NCBI GenBank assembly: GCA_003233475.1 | Contig: QILU01000166.1 | Coordinates: 1 to 15,304, forward strand | Source: Ahrensia sp. | Lineage (GTDB): Bacteria > Pseudomonadota > Alphaproteobacteria > Rhizobiales > Rhizobiaceae | Length of the DNA: 15,304 bases | Reading direction: 5' to 3' | Part shown: piece after piece, positions 1 to 6,270 of the stretch | How the letters are laid out: each line of letters begins with the position of its first letter | Numbering within the stretch: the stretch's first letter is position 1 | Made by a program: the position numbers and the translations under genes | Notes under the pieces: model-generated | Database searches by the model: none | Seen by the model: the letters and a program-made list of their open reading frames with translations, nothing else | What the model was told of the DNA's origin: nothing

Positions 1-277
1 TGCCCTGTTGCAAATCCTCAAAGGCCAGATACATGGTCATCATTTTGGTAAGCGATGCCGGGAAACGAATGGCATCGGCCCGAACCTGATGCAGCACCTT
101 CCCGGAACTGGCATTAATCACCAGCGACGCATAGCGGGCTGAGGGAATTTTGAAAGGCGTTGTTTGTAAGGCCTGTGTTGCCACGCAGGCCGACAGTACC
201 AGCCCCAGGAAAATGAGAATGACAAATCGGGATATGGGATAAAATGATTGGCGAATTGAACTGATTAATGATGGCAA
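1..277 (-). CDS. D-alanyl-D-alanine carboxypeptidase (serine-type, PBP5/6-like), N-terminal part only
   Basis: The reverse strand encodes about 92 residues of a low-molecular-weight penicillin-binding protein. The family removes the terminal D-Ala from peptidoglycan stem peptides in the periplasm. A hydrophobic export segment lies at residues 18-30. The text ASLVINASSGKVLH follows, a typical entry into the transpeptidase fold, and then SLTK at residues 75-78, the SxxK motif with the nucleophilic serine and lysine. The KTG and SxN motifs would lie off the left edge. No ATG is available in frame after the upstream stop, so I place the start at TTG 277-275, with a GGGG stretch about 7 bases upstream as a weak ribosome site. 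LSAC at residues 28-31 fits a lipobox, so it could be a lipoprotein; ordinary cleavage after ATQA (residue 36) is the alternative. Family is confident, start is moderate. Confidence 0.85.
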   Translation of the reverse strand, partial: MPSLISSIRQSFYPISRFVILIFLGLVLSACVATQALQTTPFKIPSARYASLVINASSGKVLHQVRADAIRFPASLTKMMTMYLAFEDLQQG

Positions 278-318
278 ATTGCAGCCCCGATACTAATGAT
301 TCAACATGCCCCTGCAGG

Positions 319-347
319 TGAATAGGGGGAAGTAACCCGTATGGCAA
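319..347 (-). promoter_or_regulatory. candidate sigma-70-type promoter for the carboxypeptidase gene
   Basis: On the minus strand TTGCCA (347-342) is followed after exactly 17 bases by TATTCA (324-319). This is a reasonable -35/-10 pair and would put transcription start near 312, about 35 bases before the proposed TTG start. It is found by eye only; such matches occur by chance. Confidence 0.35.
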
Positions 348-402
348 TGGGCTTTGCCCGTTCTTCCCTGATGCTCTCAATAATATGATCGCCGCCATTT
401 AC

Positions 403-457
403 AACAATTGCGCTAACGCTTTGGCGCAATTGTTTGTATAGGGGTGAAAACAATTGC
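403..457. promoter_or_regulatory. inverted repeat plus third half-site: three CAATTG palindromes upstream of the class V PLP enzyme
   Basis: Positions 403-413 and 424-434 form a perfect 11-base inverted repeat (AACAATTGCGC and its complement) around a 10-base spacer. A further ACAATTGC lies at 450-457. The three CAATTG cores are centred near 407, 429 and 453, that is 22 and 24 bases apart, close to two helical turns. There is no T-run after the repeat, so it does not look like a terminator. The placement, within 75 bases of the start at 476 and between divergent genes, suggests an operator for a dimeric regulator. The regulator is unknown. Confidence 0.45.
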
Positions 458-475
458 CGAATTTGGGAATACAAA

Positions 476-1726
476 ATGATAAACAGTGTCCCCGGCCTGA
501 TGGATGAAGTCCGCGACCGGTTCGCTTTAATCGATATCTGTCCTGATCAAGGCGCCCGGATTTTCTTTGAGAATGCCGGTGGTTCGTTGACCCTTAAATC
601 GGTGGTGGAGCGCTCTGCTGAATATGCCGCCATTCCCGATAATCAGGGGCGGGACAATCCGGCTTCCCACCGTGGGGTGGCGGTGATCAATCAGGCAAAG
701 GAAAATATTCGTACTTTCTTCAACGCCCCAACGGGCCAGGTTTTTGTGGGTGAAAGTGGCACCGAGCTATTGTTCCGCCTGATAAGAACCGCCTGTCTTG
801 GTACTGCAAAAGGTGGTGAGGTGGTGGGCAGCACCGTAGAACATCCGGCTACACGCAGCGCCTGCGTGCGGTGGGCGGAAATTGCGGGCAAATCATACAT
901 ATCCGTACCGCACAATAACAAAACCGGCGGGGTGACGGCGCAGGATTATATTCCTCATTTAAGCGTGGACACACGGGTGGCAACAATCCTCCACACTTCA
1001 CCGGTAACCGGTATCTGCAATGATGTGACGGCGATCGCCAATGCTATCCGAAAAATTTCACCCGAATGCATTATCATTGTTGACGGCATTCAACACGCTG
1101 CCCACGGCGGGCTGGATATTGAGAAATATGGTTGCGATGGCTACGTCATCTCCCCCTACAAAGTGTTTTCCCGCCACGGTTATGGCATCGCCTGGATTTC
1201 AGACCGTCTTGCCGCCATGCCCCACGATCACCTGCTGGACGCCCCCGGTGAACCGTGGGAATTGGGCACGCGGGACGCCGGTTCCTATGCAACCTTTAAC
1301 GATGTGGTGGATTACCTCGATTGGCTGGGAAGCCGTGTTTCCAATGCCATTGAGCGCCGGGCCAGGATAGAAGCCGCCGGCCGCGCTATGGCAACCCAGG
1401 AAGAAGTGCTGGTGGAATTGATGCTGAAAGGAAGCGGCAAAACCAAAGGTCTGCTGGAGTTGAAAGGCGCGAATATTATCGGCGGAGCAGACAACCAAAA
1501 CAGAAAAGGTCTGGTATCCGTTACCTTTGAGGGGAGGGATAGCGAAGAGATTATTTCAAAACTTTCCAAACAGGGCATCCGCGTCCACATCCGCAAAGCC
1601 GACCACTATTCAAACAACATTTTAACGCCCCTGGGCCTGAAATCCTGCATCAGAATTTCCCTTTGCCATTACAACAACGAGGAAGAAGTAATGAAGTTCT
1701 TGAAGGCGATGGGGGAGATTGTTTAG
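476..1726 (+). CDS. class V PLP-dependent enzyme, NifS/SufS-like (VC1184-type subfamily likely), without the catalytic cysteine
   Basis: 416 residues with the layout of a cysteine desulfurase/selenocysteine lyase-fold enzyme. Visible landmarks are FENAGGS near residue 31, EHPATR with H123 (stacks on PLP), VDGIQH with D203 and Q206 (ring nitrogen and O3'), and SPYKVFSRHGYG with K229 as the Schiff-base lysine. GTRDAGSYATF follows at about 264-274, and CIRISL near the end carries the carboxylate-binding R393. In SufS the cysteine loop reads RTGHHC; here the aligned stretch is RKADHY, so tyrosine 378 takes the cysteine position. It is therefore probably not a sulfur-mobilising desulfurase. The FENAGGSLTL start and the YLDWLG segment resemble the VC1184-type 'cysteine desulfurase-like' subfamily, whose substrate is not established. 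An in-frame TTG at 434 would add 14 residues but lies inside the inverted repeat, so I prefer ATG 476. It stands alone, converging on the exporter. Confidence 0.85.
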   Translation: MINSVPGLMDEVRDRFALIDICPDQGARIFFENAGGSLTLKSVVERSAEYAAIPDNQGRDNPASHRGVAVINQAKENIRTFFNAPTGQVFVGESGTELLFRLIRTACLGTAKGGEVVGSTVEHPATRSACVRWAEIAGKSYISVPHNNKTGGVTAQDYIPHLSVDTRVATILHTSPVTGICNDVTAIANAIRKISPECIIIVDGIQHAAHGGLDIEKYGCDGYVISPYKVFSRHGYGIAWISDRLAAMPHDHLLDAPGEPWELGTRDAGSYATFNDVVDYLDWLGSRVSNAIERRARIEAAGRAMATQEEVLVELMLKGSGKTKGLLELKGANIIGGADNQNRKGLVSVTFEGRDSEEIISKLSKQGIRVHIRKADHYSNNILTPLGLKSCIRISLCHYNNEEEVMKFLKAMGEIV

Positions 1727-1765
1727 GTGGGTTGCGCTTACGGACGAGTTAGACTTTTCAGGAGC

Positions 1766-2398
1766 TTATTCCTGGTTTGTGATTAGCCCACGGATTACCA
1801 TTAGCATTAAAATAACTAACCCTGATCCAGATCCAATGTGCAAAACTCTCCAAAGCGTGAGCGACATATATTGTCGGGTGATAGAAATTATGCCGGATGC
1901 AAAAAAGCACCATAATATGGAAGACAACATAAACCCTGATACGAATATCGTAAATTCACCCCACCCCGGAGTTTCTCCAGATAAGGCCGTAATTGTACCT
2001 CCAAGGGCTGCCCAATAAACGATATTGAGTGGGTTGCTTATTGATAATGCCACCCCTGTAAGCAACGCACTTTTATTTTCGCTGTTTGAAGGAACAGTGT
2101 TTTTCGCAGGTAATGGCTTCAAACTTTCTCGAAAACTTTGGTAGGCAAGATATCCCAATAACAGCGCGCCAGATAAAGCCAGCGGCAGTTGCACATAAGG
2201 AATAGATATTAAAACAGCCGCGCCAAGCAGCCCAAGAACAACCCATAATCCATCCCCAACCAGCGACCCGATCTGAACAGCAAAAGCAGGCCCAAAACCA
2301 CCCTTTAAGCCTCTCCGCAAACTTTCAGCCAAAATGGCCCCTGGCGCTGCATTAAATAATATGCCCAGAACAAACGCTGAAATAAACAGTTCATGCAT
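1766..2398 (-). CDS. LysE/RhtB-family amino-acid exporter
   Basis: 210 residues, the usual size for the LysE/RhtB family of inner-membrane exporters of amino acids and related metabolites. The N-terminus has a hydrophobic helix, then NAAPGAILAESLRRGLKGGF at about 16-35. This is the family pattern of a proline-glycine break followed by a basic loop. Four to five further hydrophobic segments follow, with a hydrophilic loop (QSFRESLKPLPAKN) near residues 90-105 before the second membrane half. The substrate cannot be read from sequence. I choose ATG 2398 because GGAGAG lies 7 bases upstream of it; the in-frame TTG at 2404 is too close to that site. It converges with the class V enzyme, 39 bases apart, with no obvious terminator between them. 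Confidence 0.88.
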   Translation of the reverse strand: MHELFISAFVLGILFNAAPGAILAESLRRGLKGGFGPAFAVQIGSLVGDGLWVVLGLLGAAVLISIPYVQLPLALSGALLLGYLAYQSFRESLKPLPAKNTVPSNSENKSALLTGVALSISNPLNIVYWAALGGTITALSGETPGWGEFTIFVSGFMLSSILWCFFASGIISITRQYMSLTLWRVLHIGSGSGLVILMLMVIRGLITNQE

Positions 2399-2740
2399 GG
2401 TCAATCTCTCCAGATTTTGAAGTAATGTACCCGATATAAAACTGCAAGCATGGGATTGTGTGGGCCAAGGTTAAGGCAGGGTGGAGATGACGGAGGGGTG
2501 AAAGGCGGGAATGACAAATGGAGCGACCAGCGACAGCGAGCGATACGCGAGCCGGCGAGAATCTCGCCGCCCTCACGGAGCGCAGGGCGGAGCCCGACAG
2601 CGTGAGTGCTAAACATGTGAGTGCAAAAAAACACGGGTTCGCCCCAATAAATAATTCAATTTAGGACGTTCATACCTTGCGTCCCCCCACCGGTTATTTG
2701 TAAATTCATGCAAATATCAATTTGTGAGTTTGAATTAAAA
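2399..2740. other. intergenic region between the exporter and the HisC-like operon
   Basis: About 340 bases between divergent genes. It holds the structured repeat-like element at about 2455-2630 (annotated separately), then an AT-rich stretch leading to the aminotransferase. Several short reading frames cross it, but none has a ribosome site or protein-like composition. A promoter for the + strand operon is expected in 2630-2735; TTGCGT at 2677-2682 has no convincing partner. Confidence 0.6.
2455..2630. repeat. structured GC-rich intergenic element, likely a multi-copy palindromic repeat
   Basis: The stretch contains consecutive hairpins. CGGCGAGA (2553-2560) and TCTCGCCG (2562-2569) are perfect arms around one base. 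CTCACG (2572-2577) and CGTGAG (2601-2606) enclose a nested GGGC-gga-GCCC hairpin at 2585-2595. A direct repeat GTGAGTGC occurs at 2602-2609 and 2617-2624. The left part reads GATGACGGAGGGGTG...GGCGGGAATGACAAATGG. Reversed, this gives CATTTGTCATTCCCGCC, the style of dispersed intergenic repeats in many alphaproteobacteria. Base composition differs sharply from the AT-rich flanks. No second copy is present in this window, so multi-copy status is inference. Confidence 0.5.
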
Positions 2741-3847
2741 ATGCCCCGTTACACCCCGCTTGTCGAAGGTCTTCCTGCCACGGTTCCGTTTGTGGGAACG
2801 GAAACCCAGGAGCGCGCGCGAGGGCGTAAATTCAAGGCACGTCTTGGTGCAAACGAAAGCCCGTTCGGGCCTTCCCCCAAAGCGCTTATTGCGATGGAGG
2901 AAGCGGCAACGCAGGTTTGGAAATACTCCATGTCAGACAGTTTTGATTTGGCCAACGGGCTGGTCAAACATTTGGGTGTCCCGGTTGAAAACATACTGGT
3001 GGGAGAGGGGATTGATGGAATTTTAGGGGTGCTGGTTCGTCTGCTGGTGGAGAAAAACACCCCGGTGGTGACAACATTGGGCACCTATCCGACCTTCAAC
3101 TATCATGTGGCGGGTTATGGAGGAAAGCTTATCATCGTACCCTACAAAAACGATGCGCAGGATTTGGACGGGCTTGTGGCTGCGGTCAAGGAAAACAACG
3201 CCGCACTGGTTTATCTGGTCAATCCCGATAACCCCATGGGCAGTTTTCATTCTGCAGATGCAATTGCAAACATGATTGAGCAACTGCCGCCAGATTGTTT
3301 GCTTTGTCTCGATGAGGCCTATGGCGAGTTTGCCCCAAAGGGGAGCCTGCTTCCTCTCGATATAAATGATAAACGGGTAATCCGCATGCGGACATTTTCA
3401 AAAATTCATGGCATGGCCGGGGCGAGGATTGGCTATGCGATTGGCCACGAGGATTTGATTGGAGCATTCGATCGAATACGCAATCATTTTGGGGTAAACC
3501 TCATTGCCCAGGCCGGGGCACTGGCGGCGTTAGAAGATAAAGACTGGACCAAGGCGGTGCTTACTCGCACTGAAAAATCTACCCGGCGCATTGCACAGAT
3601 TGCGATGGAAAATGGTTTGAAACCGCTTCCCACCGCCACCAATTTCGTCGCAATTGATTGCGGTCAGGGGGTGGATTTTGCCAAACGGGTGGTGGCCGAG
3701 TTGGGGGAACGGGATGTGTTCATTCGCATGCCGTTTGTTGAGCCGCAAAACCGCTGTATCAGAATATCCTCCGGCAAGGACGTTGATTTGGATTTGCTGG
3801 CCCAGATGCTTCCTGAAGCGCTGAAAGCCGCCGCAGTTTCCACTTGA
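2741..3847 (+). CDS. histidinol-phosphate aminotransferase-like PLP enzyme (HisC family, fold type I)
   Basis: 368 residues, the family's usual length. It begins MPRYTPLVEGLPATVPFVG, an opening I recognise from an alphaproteobacterial HisC-like group. Landmarks are ARLGANESPFGPSP at 33-46, NPDNPMG at 161-167 (Asn164 near PLP), DEAYGEF from D191, RTFSKIHGMAGARIGY with K221 as the Schiff-base lysine and R229 as phosphate contact, and a C-terminal CIRISSG with the carboxylate-binding arginine. It transfers an amino group from glutamate to an imidazole- or aromatic-type keto acid. Whether the natural substrate is histidinol phosphate, prephenate/phenylpyruvate or another keto acid is unclear because no his gene is nearby. 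An upstream in-frame ATG at 2708 would add 11 residues, but neither start has a good ribosome site and 2741 matches the family start. First gene of the operon with the VOC and kdsA genes; 31 bases separate it from the next. Confidence 0.88.
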   Translation: MPRYTPLVEGLPATVPFVGTETQERARGRKFKARLGANESPFGPSPKALIAMEEAATQVWKYSMSDSFDLANGLVKHLGVPVENILVGEGIDGILGVLVRLLVEKNTPVVTTLGTYPTFNYHVAGYGGKLIIVPYKNDAQDLDGLVAAVKENNAALVYLVNPDNPMGSFHSADAIANMIEQLPPDCLLCLDEAYGEFAPKGSLLPLDINDKRVIRMRTFSKIHGMAGARIGYAIGHEDLIGAFDRIRNHFGVNLIAQAGALAALEDKDWTKAVLTRTEKSTRRIAQIAMENGLKPLPTATNFVAIDCGQGVDFAKRVVAELGERDVFIRMPFVEPQNRCIRISSGKDVDLDLLAQMLPEALKAAAVST

Positions 3848-3878
3848 ACATTACCATCCAACGGGGCAGGAACAGTCC

Positions 3879-4772
3879 ATGACAAAAAACAACTCACCCC
3901 GGTTATTTGACCATCTGGTTTTACCTGTGGCCGATATCAATGTGGCCCGTGCGCGCTACCAGAAGCTTGGCTTCACCGTCGCCCCGGATGGAAAACATCC
4001 ATTTGGAACAGAAAATTGTTGCGTGTATCTGAAAGATGATACCATGTTAGAACCGCTGGGAATTGCCCAGCGAAAAACCTGCGAAGAAAAAGCGCGGCGC
4101 GGCAATACCTTTGTTGCCAACGACCAGAACTATCGTTTTCGCCGGGGGGTTGAGGGCTTTTCCCATCTGGTGATTAAATCCGATGACGCAAAGGCTGATC
4201 ACAAATTTTATTCAAAAAATGGCATGTCGGGTGGAAAAATGGTTCGCTTCTCGCGTCCCTTCAAAACTCCCGCTGGAGAAAAGGCAAAAATAACGTTTCA
4301 CCTCGCATTTGCCGCTGATCCGCGAAGCCCGGACGCACAATTCTTTTCCTGTCAAACCCTCAATGCGCCAAAGGTTGATCGCAGCGAATTGCAATCCCAT
4401 GCCAACGGGGTGGCGGGGTTGAAGGAAGTGATACTTAGCGAAGTGAACCCGACTGATTTTCAATATTTCATGCAGAGATTTTTGAATCAGCGGGAGATGG
4501 AGGCGGATTCCTTCGGCATGTCATTTACCGTGGGCAACGGCCTGGTCAGTGTATTATCCCCAGACGGCATGCAGGCGTTTTATGGGATGGAGTGTGAAAG
4601 AAAAGAGCGCGGTATGCAGTTTCAGGCCTATGTATTGGGGGTTCAAAATTTGGCCACAACCCGGGCTTATCTGGAAAAACAAGGGGTGAAGTTTTCTACC
4701 CGTGGCCCGCGAATTCTGATTGCCCCGGCAAAGGGGCAGGGCACCACGATCATGTTTGAGGAAACCGGCTGA
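3879..4772 (+). CDS. VOC-superfamily protein, two-domain glyoxalase-like
   Basis: 297 residues built from vicinal-oxygen-chelate repeats. The first module begins FDHLVLPVADINVARARYQK (residues 10-29) and includes MLEPLGI with E58. The second begins GFSHLVIKSDD at 93-103 with H96. A third VOC-like strand set (FQAYVLGVQNLATTRAYLEK) occurs near the C-terminus at about 245-264. H12, E58 and H96 are plausible metal ligands by position, as in glyoxalase-like and dioxygenase members. It best fits the 'glyoxalase-like domain' group of unknown substrate, often with a long middle linker as here. ATG 3879 is preceded by AGGAAC about 6 bases upstream. Its stop is one base before the kdsA start, so the two are almost certainly co-translated. 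The reaction cannot be named. Confidence 0.8.
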   Translation: MTKNNSPRLFDHLVLPVADINVARARYQKLGFTVAPDGKHPFGTENCCVYLKDDTMLEPLGIAQRKTCEEKARRGNTFVANDQNYRFRRGVEGFSHLVIKSDDAKADHKFYSKNGMSGGKMVRFSRPFKTPAGEKAKITFHLAFAADPRSPDAQFFSCQTLNAPKVDRSELQSHANGVAGLKEVILSEVNPTDFQYFMQRFLNQREMEADSFGMSFTVGNGLVSVLSPDGMQAFYGMECERKERGMQFQAYVLGVQNLATTRAYLEKQGVKFSTRGPRILIAPAKGQGTTIMFEETG

Positions 4773-4773
4773 T

Positions 4774-5607
4774 ATGGCAACAAATTCAACAGTCAAAGTC
4801 GGCAATACAATTTTCGACCAGACAAAACCATTCTCCCTGCTCATCGGCCCCTGCCAGATGGAAAGCCGTGACCACGCTTTTACTATGGCGGGAAGCATTA
4901 AAGAGATTTGCGACAAGGCCGGGATTGGCTTTGTTTACAAATCCTCATTCGACAAGGCCAACCGCACCAGCTTGAGCGCTTCCCGTGGAATTGGTCTGGA
5001 TGCGGCGATGGAAATATTCAGCGATTTACGCAGGGAATTTGATATCACAACAGTGAGCGACGTTCACACTGAACAGCATTGCGCAATTGTTGCGCCCCAT
5101 GTGGATGTGTTGCAAATCCCGGCATTTTTGTGTCGGCAAACCGACCTGCTGGTGGCGGCCGCCAAAACGGGCAATGTTATCAACGTAAAAAAAGGACAGT
5201 TTCTGGCGCCGTGGGACATGAAGAATGTGCTGGGAAAACTGAACGAGAGTGGCAACAAAAACATATTAATGACGGAGCGCGGAACGAGTTTTGGATACAA
5301 CACCCTGGTCAATGATTTTCGCGGCCTGCCGGAAATGGCGGCGATGGGCGCGCCGATTATTTTTGACGCCACCCATTCCGTCCAACAACCCGGCGGGCAG
5401 GGCGGCTCCACCGGCGGTCAACGGGAATATGTAGCGGTGCTGGCCCGCGCCGCCATTGCAGTAGGCGTTGCCGGGATATTCATCGAAACCCACGACGACC
5501 CGGACAACACCACCTCATCCGACGGCCCAAACATGGTACCGTTAAATGAACTGGCCGCGTTAATTGATCAGCTGATGGCATTTGATGCGGTGGCTAAGGG
5601 GTTGTGA
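4774..5607 (+). CDS. kdsA: 3-deoxy-8-phosphooctulonate synthase (KDO-8-phosphate synthase), metal-dependent type
   Basis: 277 residues, full length. KdsA condenses phosphoenolpyruvate with arabinose 5-phosphate to KDO 8-phosphate, the precursor of the sugar linking lipid A to the core of lipopolysaccharide. Family signatures include IGPCQMES (24-31), YKSSFDKANRTS (55-66), IPAFLCRQTDLL (115-126), NVKKGQFLAPWDMKN (137-151), ERGTSFGYN (168-176) and IFDATHSVQ (196-204). C27, H201, E238 and D250 fall at nearly the same spacing as the metal ligands of the Aquifex enzyme (C11, H185, E222, D233), so this is the metal-dependent class and not the E. coli class with Asn. ATG 4774 follows the VOC stop by one base; an AGGAAA lies upstream inside that gene. 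Confidence 0.95.
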   Translation: MATNSTVKVGNTIFDQTKPFSLLIGPCQMESRDHAFTMAGSIKEICDKAGIGFVYKSSFDKANRTSLSASRGIGLDAAMEIFSDLRREFDITTVSDVHTEQHCAIVAPHVDVLQIPAFLCRQTDLLVAAAKTGNVINVKKGQFLAPWDMKNVLGKLNESGNKNILMTERGTSFGYNTLVNDFRGLPEMAAMGAPIIFDATHSVQQPGGQGGSTGGQREYVAVLARAAIAVGVAGIFIETHDDPDNTTSSDGPNMVPLNELAALIDQLMAFDAVAKGL

Positions 5608-5622
5608 ATTGGGGAGAGTTGT

Positions 5623-6270
5623 TTAATCGCTCGACCCCGGGGCATCGACCGCCTTCATTTCTGCCGCCTGTTTGATCGCATCCGCGATTGCTTGTGGTTC
5701 CTGTGCGCCCATGACGGCGTATTTGTTGTCAACGATAAAGCAGGGCCTGTTCCACCTTGTCCCGGTCTTTGTTTGTGGCCAACAGGGCGGTGACGATTGA
5801 ACCGTCCATACCCGCGTGTTCAGCCGCCTTGATGAGCACCTTGTGGTTACCTATATTCTTGCCGTCCATGAAAAATATCTGGAACAGGTGTTCCACCAGA
5901 GCATCGTGGACTGATGCGCCCTCGTTCATGGACCAGCGGATTATCCGATGGGCGTCTATAGTGTTGGGTGAGACTTTGATGGCCTTAAAATTAAAGTCCA
6001 GTCCCTCATTTCGCCCGGCGTCTTCGATGGTGGCATAAATTTCTTTGGCCCTTGTTTACCGCCGAATTTTTTCTCCAGATATTCACGCCTGTCCCGGCCT
6101 TCGGGCGGCAGGGTCGGGTCCAATTGGAAGGGGCGCCAATGCACTTCAACTTCAACACCATTGACCAATTCCAGCGCCTTTTCCAACCGGCGTTTGCCCA
6201 CATAACACCACGGGCACATAACGTCTGACACAACATCTATCTGCACCCTATCTGTACTTACGGTGCTCAT
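5623..6270 (-). pseudogene. DsbA-family oxidoreductase (FrnE-like), broken reading frame
   Basis: The three reading-frame pieces together make a recognisable FrnE/DsbA-type thioredoxin-fold protein. Piece one (6270 to about 6051) has the active site CPWC at residues 19-22 and runs to FGGKQG. The frame is lost at the CCC run 6049-6051; restoring one base gives GKQGAKEIYATIEDAG and continues in the second frame through HRIIRWSMNEGASVHDALVE. The second frame ends in LLATNKDRDKVEQ near 5747. The third frame resumes with PCFIVDNKYAVMGAQ, the cis-proline region, and stops at 5623. Compared with FrnE-like proteins about 14 residues between KVEQ and PCF are missing, so the second lesion is a short deletion of non-triplet length. 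The start ATG 6270 overlaps the stop of the peptide-binding protein gene (ATGA), which implies translational coupling. Either a young pseudogene or assembly errors, the first lesion being a homopolymer. Confidence 0.8.

Noticed and set aside
403..434. Inverted repeat as a rho-independent terminator
   Set aside because: No run of T follows on either strand, and it lies between divergent starts, where no transcript ends.
2391..2634. Two overlapping minus-strand reading frames in the intergenic gap
   Set aside because: They run through the palindromic element, carry no ribosome site and show arginine/serine-rich repeat-like text rather than a protein family.
5629..5650. CCCCGGGG palindrome as a terminator for kdsA
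   Set aside because: It lies inside the 3' end of the oxidoreductase coding sequence and has no T-run on either strand.
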